Part shown: piece by piece, positions 17,422 to 28,400 of the stretch
Position numbering within the stretch: the stretch's first letter is position 1
Layout of the letters: every line of letters starts with the position of its first letter
Source of the DNA: a virus
Reading direction: 5' to 3' (one strand)
IMG/VR virus record: IMGVR_UViG_3300042350_001802
Coordinates: 62,001 to 126,000 of that record
DNA: 64,000 bases
Notes under the pieces: model-generated
Databases searched by the model: none
What the model was told of the DNA's origin: nothing
The model's input: the letters and a program-made list of their open reading frames with translations, nothing else
Made by a program: the position numbers and the translations under genes

Positions 17422-19401
17422 ATGAAACGCAAAGTAAAAATTGTTAAGAAACCTAGTTATGAATCAGGTGGGATGCACACAGGTGATCAGCAAAACTATG
17501 GACTATATCGTGGTGGTGGACAGATGCACGATTATATGACAGGTCCTGAACAAGCATCCACTGAAGGTATTCGTACAATGTATCCTGAAGTTCCTCGTGA
17601 TCAAGCAAGTATTGAAGTGGAAAAAGGTGAATATATTATACCAGCAGATATGACTGCATTATATAAAGTGGGTGGAAAGAAACACTCGCAAGGCGGTACT
17701 CCCGTATATGCAAAAGGTGGTGAGTATGTCGTATCTGACTATATAACAATGCCTGATGGTTTGCAAGAACTGTTAGGTTTTGAAGGAAAAACGCGTAAGA
17801 AAAAAGACAATACTATTGCTGCTCTTCTTGGTGACAAGGTGGATGCTAAAGAATACAATCGTCTTAGTAAAATTATACAAGATGATTTAAGTGGTAAAGA
17901 TGTAGATCAGTTTGAACTTGCGACAGCTCGTAATAGAATGCCATTATATCAAGAGTATGTATCTAAAGCTGCATTTGGTGGTGAAATGGCAAAAGCGTTA
18001 CAAGGAAAAGATTATGAGATTCCAGCTATTGCTCAACCTGCTATGGAAAAGATTATGATGGGGTCAAGACTTAATATGGTAGAACAAGAACCTCTTGCAG
18101 AAGCTAAAATGGGTGGTGAACTTGTTAAATATCAAACACGTGGTAAAGTTCCTAAATCTAAAGTGCAAGAATATTTAACTCAGGGATGGGCAGCAAATCC
18201 AGAAGGAACTGTTCTTTCTAGAACAGTATCTAGTCCAGGGACTCTGACTCCTGGGAAAACAATTGTTATTCGCAATACAGGTTCTGTAAACGATTATGAT
18301 TATGTAAAACAAAATCCTTCTGAGTTTCCTAGTTTTTTAGTTAAATCAGGATGGGGTCAAGCACCTGATGATCTTGCACGTAAAGCTTGGGAGACATGGA
18401 GATTAACAACACAACGTCCTACATATACACCAGGGACAAGTACAACAGAATATATGGATGTTGTTTCTGAAGAAGCTCCAGGTGTAACTGGTAGTACAAC
18501 TGGAACAACTAGTGGTGATAAACCTGCTAATGGAAATGTAACTATTAAGATTACTGGTAATAATACAGGAACAACAGGGGGTAAATCAGAAACAACAGGG
18601 GGTGATAGTGGTACAGAATCATCAACTTATAAACAACCATGGACATCTGGTGCTCAACCTTGGTGGACACAAAATGTTCTTCAAACAGGAATGCTTGCTG
18701 CTGATTTATTTAATAGACAAAGAATAGGACCTTGGGAAGCTTCTGTTGATGCTGTATATCCTACTGCAGTGTTTAGAAGTCCTCGTCAAGCTATTGCTGC
18801 TATACAATCAGATGCTGCTAGTGCAAGACGTGCTGCTGCAATGCTTGCTGGTCCTCAACGTTTTGCTGCTACTAATGCTGCTATATCTGCACAATCTGTA
18901 CGTCCAATCATGCAAGCAGAAGAAGCTGTTAATGCAGCTAATCAAAATGTTGCTAATCAACTGACTATGCAAGCTATTCCTGATGTAGCTAATAGATTGG
19001 CAATGATGAGAGCAGATCGTGCTACAAGATTGTACGATAAGAACACTGTATTATCTGCTCAAGCTAGAGAAGAAGATCGTATGAAACTTGCAGCACTGCT
19101 TGAAAAAGGAATTATTCCTGGAATGAAAGAAGCTATGAAAACATCTTGGTTGAATGCACTCACTAAATATCCTGTAGACCCTAGAACAGGTGTTATGTAT
19201 TTTAGAGGTGGAAAAGATCTTAATGAAGATCCTACAAGTCAAGGAAATATAGAGTCTGATATTGCTACAATAGAACGTCTTAAGAAAATGGGACTATCTG
19301 GAGATGAGGCAGTTAAGTATGTTATTGGAATGCGTTCATCTAGCAGACGTGGTGGTCAATCACCTGAAGAACTATTTTTAAGAATGCAAGGACTCATTTA
19401 A
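17422..19401 (+). CDS. crAss-like cargo-type virion protein
   Basis: A 659-aa protein from the ATG at 17422; a TTG at 17413 in frame is a weaker alternative. Residues about 63-106 show the pattern typical of crAss-like cargo proteins: KGEYIIPAD, then YKVGGKKHSQGGTPVYAKGG and YVVSD. A Gly/Thr-rich linker (about 355-400) follows, then an Ala-rich helical domain (AAMLAGPQRFAATNAAISAQ) suited to coiled bundles. Such proteins are thought to be packaged in the head and ejected. It is followed by a 61-base gap with promoter-like sequence, so it may end a transcription unit. Confidence 0.65.
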   Translation: MKRKVKIVKKPSYESGGMHTGDQQNYGLYRGGGQMHDYMTGPEQASTEGIRTMYPEVPRDQASIEVEKGEYIIPADMTALYKVGGKKHSQGGTPVYAKGGEYVVSDYITMPDGLQELLGFEGKTRKKKDNTIAALLGDKVDAKEYNRLSKIIQDDLSGKDVDQFELATARNRMPLYQEYVSKAAFGGEMAKALQGKDYEIPAIAQPAMEKIMMGSRLNMVEQEPLAEAKMGGELVKYQTRGKVPKSKVQEYLTQGWAANPEGTVLSRTVSSPGTLTPGKTIVIRNTGSVNDYDYVKQNPSEFPSFLVKSGWGQAPDDLARKAWETWRLTTQRPTYTPGTSTTEYMDVVSEEAPGVTGSTTGTTSGDKPANGNVTIKITGNNTGTTGGKSETTGGDSGTESSTYKQPWTSGAQPWWTQNVLQTGMLAADLFNRQRIGPWEASVDAVYPTAVFRSPRQAIAAIQSDAASARRAAAMLAGPQRFAATNAAISAQSVRPIMQAEEAVNAANQNVANQLTMQAIPDVANRLAMMRADRATRLYDKNTVLSAQAREEDRMKLAALLEKGIIPGMKEAMKTSWLNALTKYPVDPRTGVMYFRGGKDLNEDPTSQGNIESDIATIERLKKMGLSGDEAVKYVIGMRSSSRRGGQSPEELFLRMQGLI

Positions 19402-19462
19402 ACATTATAAGTTTAGTTTTAAACTTCGAAGATTTATTGTTATATTATAAGTAGAGAATACC
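19402..19462 (+). promoter_or_regulatory. Promoter-like intergenic region before the giant-gene block
   Basis: The gap holds TATAAGTTTAG (19406-19416, also at 3450-3460), an inverted repeat AAGTTT/AAACTT (19409-19414 and 19421-19426), and GTTATATTATA followed by GTAGAG (19439-19456). The latter closely matches GTTATATTATAC-TGTAGAG at 60219-60237 in the divergent region, same strand. The recurrence before plus-strand blocks suggests a phage promoter; the polymerase using it is unknown. Confidence 0.45.
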
Positions 19463-22441
19463 ATGGCAACATATATTAAAGGATTGATGGATAGCCCGCT
19501 TGCGGTGACACCGTTTACTCCAGACTATAGTTTTTTGCAGACTGTAATGAAGACAAAGGATGCAGAATACGAACAGGGGTTTGCGAAAGTTAAAGGTTTA
19601 TATAACTCCCTACTCAATTCAAAAGTATCTAATGCTGAGGATCAAGAGGTTCAAAAAGCATATATAGCTGATGCAGAACGCAAGCTTCAAAATCTTGCAA
19701 GTGTTGATTTATCTGTTCCGCAAAATGTAGGAATTGCAAATAGCGTATTCAAAACATTTCTTAATGATGATGAGTTGATGTATGATATTAATCTCACCAA
19801 ACTTTCTGATCAACAACTAGCATTAGGACAATCTTTTTTATCATCCGATGATGAAAAACAACGTGCAAAACATTCTTCTATATCTGATGAATACGTTAAA
19901 ATACCTACAGATGAGTTAAAAAGAGCAAAGCGTGGGGATGGTAGTATTCTACAAGTGAGACCTCGTTATTATGTACCTTCTGTTAATCTATACGAAAAGT
20001 TTAAAGGATTCTTAGATGTTTCTAAGTATAAAGCAGTACAAGAATCTCCAAATGGACAGGGATATATATTTACTACTGTTGATGGTAAGAAGGTAGAGAT
20101 GGGGGTATACAATCTTATGAATGGTCTCCTTACAGGAGATGAGCGTAAATATTTTGATGCGTGGGGTGAAGTTGTTTTTAATCGTGAAGTTAATAACTAC
20201 TTTCAGCAAGGAATGTCTGATAAAGATGCTCGAATGGCTGTTGCTACAAATCTTTATACAGAAAACCTTGAAGCATTAACTAAAAGTAAAAATGCTACTA
20301 TTGCAGATAAAGCTCTTGTAGATGCAAAGATTACATCTCTTCAACAATTAAATAGACCTCTTACACCATATGAACAAGAACTATCTACCAGCTTAACAAT
20401 ATCTGCATTAGATTATAAAAAAGCTATAGATTATTATGAATCAACTATTAATAAAGAAATATCACAAAAGGATGACACCATTAGAAAAAATTTTGAGGGT
20501 AAGTCAAAGGTGTTTAGTGATATGATCTTAGAAAGAGATCTTAGATCAATAGCAAAAGGTGTTGGAACTTTAGCTCAAAGTTCAGAAGTTAAATCTGATG
20601 ATGCATACTGGAAAAAACTTGAGCATTTACGCGGTATGGAACAGTTGGAAATAAATCGTATGAAAGCTATTGCAGGTATGTCTGATGGTGATTCTGGTGG
20701 AGGTAGTGGTGGTGGAACAGGTGGTGGGGGTCGTAAATTAACAGAAGCTGAAAAACTTTTAGCAAAAACAAACACCCCAACATATGAAGGTTTACAAGCT
20801 GTTCCAAAAGATGAAGGTAAACCCCTACCTAGATTTTATAATAATCTAAATATGATTTATGATGCTATGATGGATGCTGGTATAAAAGGAATTGGTGAAA
20901 TGTTAGGGGAGGAATTTAGTAAGGGAGGACCAGCTGCAATATCTGTGCTTACAAACTTTTTAGTTAAGAAAAAACAAGAGGGTAAGTTTTTTGATGAAGC
21001 TGTAGAAATTAACAGAGGAACTGGTCCAGAAGCAGAAGCAATGAGACAGTTTATAAAAGTTTACAAAGAAGATATTACACCATATTTATCTAAAGCTGGA
21101 AAGTTTGGTCCTAATGATCCTATCTCTTATGGAGATGTATATGATTTTCTTTTAAATAGATCATATACACAGTATGATAGTCAAAAGGAAGTTTTTGGTG
21201 ATGCTAAAAAAATTGAGCTTTTGAGAAACTCATTTGGTCAAATAGAGCAGTTAAAACAACTTGCTGATATATATGAAAACGATAAGCAAACTCTTGAAGA
21301 TAAAGTTTATTCGCAAGCTGATATTATTCTTGGTCCTGATAAATATGATGTTTCGTTATTGTTTAAAACAGATGCTAACGGTTATAAAAGATTGATTACA
21401 AAAAACGAACTAAATGATATTTATGCTGCAAAAAGATTAGAGATGCAGAAAGAATTAGCAGCAAAAGGTTTTTATAATAGAGATGATGTTGCCAGATCTA
21501 CTAGAATGGCAAATGTTGTAAATGATTATGATAAGATAGAAGAAACTCTTAATAAATATGTTGGAGAAGGATTAACTGCTAATAAATTTACTCTCAGCAA
21601 AGAAGCATTAAGTCAATTTGGAACTTATTATCTTCCATTTAGATCTGATGTTCCTGGTGAAGTTGCAGAAAATTCTATAGCAATGCTATTAAGTGATGCT
21701 AATTTAAGTGTTGGAAAAGATAATACTAAAAATGCTATAGATCTTGTTCCTTTATTAGGAACAGATGATTTATCTCAAGGTGATGTAGATGCAGCACGTA
21801 AGGTACTTGCACAACTTGCTTCTGATTTAAAAAATCCTGATAGCGGATATAGCGGAACGGTACAGTTTAAACAGTTTACTGGTGATCGCGCAGATAATAG
21901 AAAAGAGTATGTTATTAGAATAGACTCTAAAAAACTTCAAGATCAAGCAGATTTTTATGAGAAGAAAGATAATCGTACTAACGAAGATTTGGTAATAGGT
22001 AGTATATATAGAAGGATTATTAAAGAGGGAGGTGTATCAGTAAGAACAAATGATCCTATACCAGGTGGTACAGGTGAGTATAATGTATTAGAAAGATATT
22101 ATCAATCACGAAATAAGTATACATCACCAGAAATGGCAAAAGATCTTTATCAGTTTACTATTCTTAAAAAAGTTGGGGATCAGGGGTATGAACTATCTCC
22201 TGATTCATATTATATGGTTAAAAACCCTACAACAGGAGCTCCTGAAAAGATTAATTTAACAGGTATTGATTTTCCTCCACAATCTAGTTTTTTAGGACTT
22301 GCTGCAGAAACTACAAACTATATTATTGCTAGAATAGAAGCGTACACTAAAAAGCTTCAGCAGCAGCAAGCTAATCCTGGAAATACTAAAGTATATATGC
22401 AAGATATACTTAATCAGTATAATTATAAACCAGGTCAATAA
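19463..22441 (+). CDS. Large internal virion protein upstream of the giant genes
   Basis: A 992-aa mainly helical protein. The opening (MATYIKGLMDSPLAVTPFTP, then DYSFLQTVMKTKDAEYEQGF) resembles the start of crAss-like structural proteins encoded next to the giant genes. A glycine/serine-rich hinge lies near residues 409-426 (GGGSGGGTGGGG), dividing two helical regions rich in Lys/Glu/Gln. No enzymatic motif is seen. It follows a promoter-like gap and is separated from the 2727-codon gene by 19 bases containing another GTTTA/TAAAC inverted repeat. Likely an ejected or head-interior protein. Confidence 0.6.
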   Translation: MATYIKGLMDSPLAVTPFTPDYSFLQTVMKTKDAEYEQGFAKVKGLYNSLLNSKVSNAEDQEVQKAYIADAERKLQNLASVDLSVPQNVGIANSVFKTFLNDDELMYDINLTKLSDQQLALGQSFLSSDDEKQRAKHSSISDEYVKIPTDELKRAKRGDGSILQVRPRYYVPSVNLYEKFKGFLDVSKYKAVQESPNGQGYIFTTVDGKKVEMGVYNLMNGLLTGDERKYFDAWGEVVFNREVNNYFQQGMSDKDARMAVATNLYTENLEALTKSKNATIADKALVDAKITSLQQLNRPLTPYEQELSTSLTISALDYKKAIDYYESTINKEISQKDDTIRKNFEGKSKVFSDMILERDLRSIAKGVGTLAQSSEVKSDDAYWKKLEHLRGMEQLEINRMKAIAGMSDGDSGGGSGGGTGGGGRKLTEAEKLLAKTNTPTYEGLQAVPKDEGKPLPRFYNNLNMIYDAMMDAGIKGIGEMLGEEFSKGGPAAISVLTNFLVKKKQEGKFFDEAVEINRGTGPEAEAMRQFIKVYKEDITPYLSKAGKFGPNDPISYGDVYDFLLNRSYTQYDSQKEVFGDAKKIELLRNSFGQIEQLKQLADIYENDKQTLEDKVYSQADIILGPDKYDVSLLFKTDANGYKRLITKNELNDIYAAKRLEMQKELAAKGFYNRDDVARSTRMANVVNDYDKIEETLNKYVGEGLTANKFTLSKEALSQFGTYYLPFRSDVPGEVAENSIAMLLSDANLSVGKDNTKNAIDLVPLLGTDDLSQGDVDAARKVLAQLASDLKNPDSGYSGTVQFKQFTGDRADNRKEYVIRIDSKKLQDQADFYEKKDNRTNEDLVIGSIYRRIIKEGGVSVRTNDPIPGGTGEYNVLERYYQSRNKYTSPEMAKDLYQFTILKKVGDQGYELSPDSYYMVKNPTTGAPEKINLTGIDFPPQSSFLGLAAETTNYIIARIEAYTKKLQQQQANPGNTKVYMQDILNQYNYKPGQ

Positions 22442-22460
22442 AGTTTAAATTGTAAACAAG

Positions 22461-25400
22461 ATGCCAGATAAAAGTAATATTGACCCTGGGTTTGGTGTTT
22501 TAGTACCTAACAGACCATATGATGTTCCTGAACAAAGAACACCTGTGGTTGCACCTCCAGGTCCTTTATATGGAGAAGGACCATCTGTTTTACAAACAGA
22601 ACAGGAAGCTCTAGATAAGTTTAGAAGACAAGCTGGTTCTCATTTTGAGTTTCAATCTCTTATACAACCTATTCGTTATGATGATCCAATGTACGATAAA
22701 TTACAACGTACATTTGATAATGCTGATAGAGACTATCTATTTCAGAAGTTGGGGTTTATGCCTAACAGAGATAATGAAGATTTGTTTGCTAATAACTTAA
22801 CTAGATGGCAGAAGTTGGGACTTGCATGGGATCAGATGGGAGAACTTGCAAAAACTACATTTGCAGAGCAATGGGAAACAGAAGCAGAGTTTTGGGGTAA
22901 TCTTGCTACAGCAAGAGTGAAAGACGCTTTCCTACCTTTTGGTGATCAAGAAGAACTACAAAGCATGTATGATAACATGCAGTCTATTAGTAGTAATAAT
23001 TACATCCCATTAACTTCTGAAGAAAGAGCTGGTGACTATGGATTTGGAAAATTTTCTACAGCGCTAGGACAGTTTGGATTTACACTAGGTACAATAGGTG
23101 CTTTTGCTACACAACTTGGACTTGAGTATGCATTTGCTGCTCTCACTGCTCCAGAAACAGGAGGAGCATCTATAGTAGCTGCTGGTGCTAGTACAGCAAA
23201 TAAAGCAAGTCGATTACTTCGTATAGCTGAGATGTTTAAAAATCTTAATCGTTTTGAGAATACTGCTCAGACAACTAATAAGATTAAACAAGCATATGAT
23301 TATTTAACTAACACACAAAATCTAAAAACAGGTTTTGGTAAGTTTTACTCTTTTTCCAAACAATGGAATGCTGCTGCTGGAGAAGCTAAATTTGAAGCTG
23401 CTTTTTCTTATGGGGATCATGTTAACTCAGAAATAGAGAAAGCTAAACAACAGGGGATAACACTTTCATTTGCAGATAGAGAGAGAATTGAAAAGGATGG
23501 GATGGAGATTGCAATGAGAAACGGTATAACAAACACAGGATTATTGTTTGTTATGAACCGTATGAACATGAACAATCTCTTTAGAGGTCCTTTTAATCCT
23601 CAGCGTCGTTATATGACCGAACTAGCATCTAGTATACAAGATGACTTAGTTAAGGTGGGTGGGAAGACTATGTCTCGTTTTGAGGTTCCTTTCTTTACAA
23701 AACAAGGAATGCTTCAAGCAGGTAAGAGTCTTGGTACATGGACTGCTAATAGTGCTTGGGAAGGTGTTCAAGAAGTGGGTCAAGGTATATCTTCTAACTA
23801 CTGGGAAGCATTTTATGATAATAAATATAGTGAAGAAAAGGTAAACAATCTATATCTACTTGGTAAAACCATTGGGGATAGATTAGAAAGTAATGAAGCT
23901 TTTGAGGAGTTTATCAGTGGTTTTATTATTGGTGCTCCAGGTAGTATGGTGAATGCTGGGTTAGGTAGATTAATGACCAGTGGTGCACAACGTGCTCAAT
24001 ATAAACAAGCAGTTAGTGACTATGCAAAGAAAATAAACGAATACGAGAATGATCCTTTAAGAGTGTTTGATCAGCGTAAAGCTAATGCTAATACGCAAAT
24101 GTCTGTTTCTAGTCAAATGGACGAAGCTGTTCGTACCAATAATGTATACGCATACAAGAATCTTTCAAAAGAGCAGATGCGTGATATGATTATGTTAGGT
24201 ATTCGAACTGGAAAACTTGATTACATGATTGGCAATATGAAAGACCAGGTTGCTAATATGTCTGATGAAGATTTTCAAAAACAGTTCGCTATGGTGTCTG
24301 ATGCTACTAATAGAAAGAAAGCAACAGACTACATTAACGCTTTTGAACAAGAATCTATTAACATTCTTAAGGAGTATGATAAGACTAAACAACTTTTCCC
24401 AAATCCATATAGTAACACAAAAAATGTTGCAAAGGGTTCCCCAGAAGAAATTAATCAAAAGATTAAATATCAAGCGTGGGAAGATGCTGTACAAGATTTA
24501 GTATTTGAAAGAAATAACTACAACGATACGTTAAAACGTATGCGTGAGATATTAGGAGACTCTAAGGATTATATTGGTGATGCTCTTTATAACACATACC
24601 AGATGTTGACATCTGATAGAAGTGTAGATAAAGAAATATCAATGCTTCAGTTAGAGATTGCTAATGATCTGAAGATAGAAAACAAAGATAAATCCGTACT
24701 AGACAGAATCAATAAAAAGAAAAAGCAGATTGAAGCTCTTAAAAAATGGAGACAGTCATACACTGCTATAGTTGATTTTAGAGATAACCCTCAACCTATT
24801 GACTTACTTCAAGATAGTACAGCAGATCAGGAATGGAAAAATAAGTCTCGTGATGTATTTGAGGAAGTGTTAAATGCATACCAACTTGATGAAGATCTTA
24901 CACCTCTTACATCAGAAAATGTAGGAAGAGCATATCAGGGTGTATTGGATTTTATTCAACTCCAAAAAGATAACGAGACAGCTGTAAAGAACATATCCTT
25001 TTTATCTTCTCCTGAAGGGTTTGATCAAAACTTTGGACAACGTGCATTACAAGCAGAACTTTTTTATAACAAAGTGCTACAGAATAGAAAAGAAACTATT
25101 CAAAAAAGAGAAGCTGTTTTACAAGCTTTAGAAGAGGATGCTGAGTTTTACAATCGTCCCGATGTACAGGAACTTGTTCAGATATTAAACCAAACTATTG
25201 CTGAAAGTGAGCATGATGCTTCTGCAGTTATTCTTGATATGCTTCAAGAAATATATGAGAAGGGAGAAATTGCAGAACCTGTAAATATTGAAGACACATC
25301 AAAAGACAGTGCAGATAAACCACTTATTGGTGAAACACCGGAAGGAGATTATCTTATAGCATTTGAGGGCGTTAACTATCAAGTGTTTAAAGATGAACCA

Positions 25401-28400
25401 GAACTATTCTATGTAGAAATGCCAGATGGTACTATTGATCCTATTGAAAATATTAATGTGCCACAAGCAGTTAAAGATGCTTTAAAAGATTATATAGCAA
25501 AAAAGACACAACCTCAGCAACCATCTACTGCTGTTGTAGGTGGTCCACCTCCAAAATCATCTCAACCTTCCAATTTAACTTTTACAGATTTTCTTTCCAA
25601 GATTGCGAATGCGGATCAAGCAACTCTATCTGGATTAGCTGAGGACATATCTAAAAATGTTACCACTGCACCATATTCTAATTTTAATAATGCAGAGCTT
25701 GGAATGATCTATGACGCTATGGAAAAAAGACAAGCGGAATTAGATTTACAAGCACAGAAAGCAAAACCAAAAGTTGGAACTAAATCTGAGAATGACACAG
25801 ACTTTATACAAGAATATAATGAAGCTTTAACTAAGGTGAAGCAAATTGTTGATAAAGAAGGTGTTACAGCAAATGAGGTGAAAGCTGCATTTGCTAGCAT
25901 GATGACTGTATTAAATACACTAGCTGATGCTGCAGTACGTAATAAATACATTGCTAATCTGATTACACAACAGAATGCAATTATTGATCGTATAAATAAA
26001 ATTAACTACGCTAAAAACCCAGTTCTCATCAAGTCCACTATAGATGATATCTTTAAGAATAATACATCTTTAGAAACAGCAGTTCAAGAGATATTGGTGC
26101 TGTTTGAAAACTCTACAGATCCTTCTATCAAAGAGGAAATGATATCCTATTTTGAAGAAGCATTTAAAAAGAAGGTAGATGAAATGACTGAATCTTTGAA
26201 AGCACTTGCAAGTCAAGGAGTTACATCAGAGGTTCTTAAAAAGTTTGCAGAAGAGACTACAAAGTTTAGAAACAATGTCATCGCTAGTCTTAACGAACTA
26301 GAAACACTTAGTGGTCAGATTGCGGATGAAACAGCTAATAATAACTACAACCTTGCTGTAAGTGTAGATGAGTCTTTTACAAATCCTACACATAGGTATA
26401 TTATTGATAATATATCACCCACCATCAAAGCAACTTTGTCGCAAACCATTGCGATAAGAAACCTTGTAAATGCTGGTATTCTTACAGAAGATGAAGTTGC
26501 AACTACCGACCAGGATATTTTAGTAGAAGCAAGCGATCTTATCAATCTTGGAGTTGCTCGTATTTTTACAATCGGTATTAACAAAGAGCTTCATCGCTAT
26601 TTTACTCTTGGAAAGAAGGATAGAAAGAAAGACTTAGAAGATATTATAGCAACATACTTAGAGACCAAAGATGACGATTTTAAAGGACCAATAGCTTTAG
26701 AAACAGCTCGTGAGTTTATTAAAACTGCAGAAGACAATGGTCAGTCTGTAGATGTTCTTTTAGAAGCTTTAGAGATTCCCACTACATCAATTATTTCAGA
26801 CGAACATAGAGATCTTCTTGATAAACAACGTCGTGTACTTAATGACTTGCTTAGAAATAACGCAACATTAGATATAATGACAAGTCTTGATGAAAGACAA
26901 AACACCGCTCTTTCTTCTCTAGGAATGGAGACTGTTGAACCTTCCTATTTTATTGATGGAGAATTTATAAACAAGCTATCAAAGCTCTCTAAGAAAGATG
27001 CTGATAAGGTGGCAATGAAGTCTGAATTAACAGCACTTGTAAATGAAGTTAAAGACGAAACTGATATAAAAGTTGCTAATAAGAAGATAAATACGTTTGT
27101 TCAAAAGTATGCATCAAATAATGCAAGAGCAGCTTCTAATCTTAAAAATGTTGTAATCTCCACTGTTAGTTATATATCTCAAACTCAGAATGCAATCGAC
27201 AGTGGTGAAACCTCTAAAGAACCTCTTACAGATAATGATATTAAGGGTGTTCTAAGTGGGAACACTGTCCCTTTGACATTAGCGCAGATCAACCAAGTAC
27301 AGGAATTTGCTCTAAATGTGGTACTTGAGGATGCCAAGAAGACATTCAATGTTACCAGTGGGTATGTGGGATCTATTGATTTTACACCAGAAATGCTTCC
27401 TGATCCAACCGCAGGGTTTAGAACTAAGTTTTCTGTACTTCGTATCAAGGAAGCAGGTGATATAAGAACTTTAGAAGATCTTAATGCTCTTCTTAAAGTG
27501 GAGAATAATACAGTTAACACCCATACTGCTCTTAGAATGATAATGGATAGTGACTTTTCCACTCCTTCTGAGAAGATGATTGCGGGTAGACTTCTTACTA
27601 TTATACCATCAACTGAAACTATTACTATTGACAACGCTCAAGAAGATCTTGGTACATACGATGTTGATACTAATATGGTTACCATCAATCTTGCGTCAGT
27701 AGGATATAAAGAAGATGCTCCAACATATCCAGTAGAAACACTTATTTTACATGAGCTTTTACACCGTGTAATCGAGGTAGAAGCATCTAACCCTAAGAGT
27801 TCTTTTTACAATCAAATTAGATCTGTAATAGAGGTTGTAAAGAACAACCCAGCATCTAAAACTTTTTACGCATTCCAAGGAAATCTCACTGAAGATGAGC
27901 AAGTTAGAGAGTTTGTAATAGAAGCACTCACTAATCCTGCGTTCCAATACCATTTGTCTCAGATTCAATACGCAAAGAGTGGAAAGACAGCATGGGAGAA
28001 GTTTGTAGATGTGTTGGTTAAGATGCTAGCAGCAGTCGGTATTAATGTAGATGGTACAGCACTAGGAGAAGTTCTTAATGTAACTGACGATCTTTTAAGA
28101 TTTCAAGCATCAGAGGAAACACTTAAGAGAATATCCGTAGCTAATAAAGAACAACTTGGTGAATTACAAAAAGAGGTTGAGTCTGATACGACTATGATAC
28201 CATCTGTAAAAGATGCTATGATGTCCTTGATTAACAAGAAGTTACAAGGATATGCATCTGCTGAGATGTACAATAAGACTAAAACCATGAATCCATTTAA
28301 AGGATCTGATGGTATAACTTATTACTATGCAATTGATAATGGGTCTCTACTTGTAGTACGTAAAGGTCGCGATGGTTATAAAGAATCTAAGAAACAGTCT

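Noticed and set aside
26345-27634. Several minus-strand frames of 79-149 codons within the 2727-codon gene
   Set aside because: They lie entirely inside a continuous giant gene on the other strand, have no promoter, spacing or motif support, and arise from codon bias.
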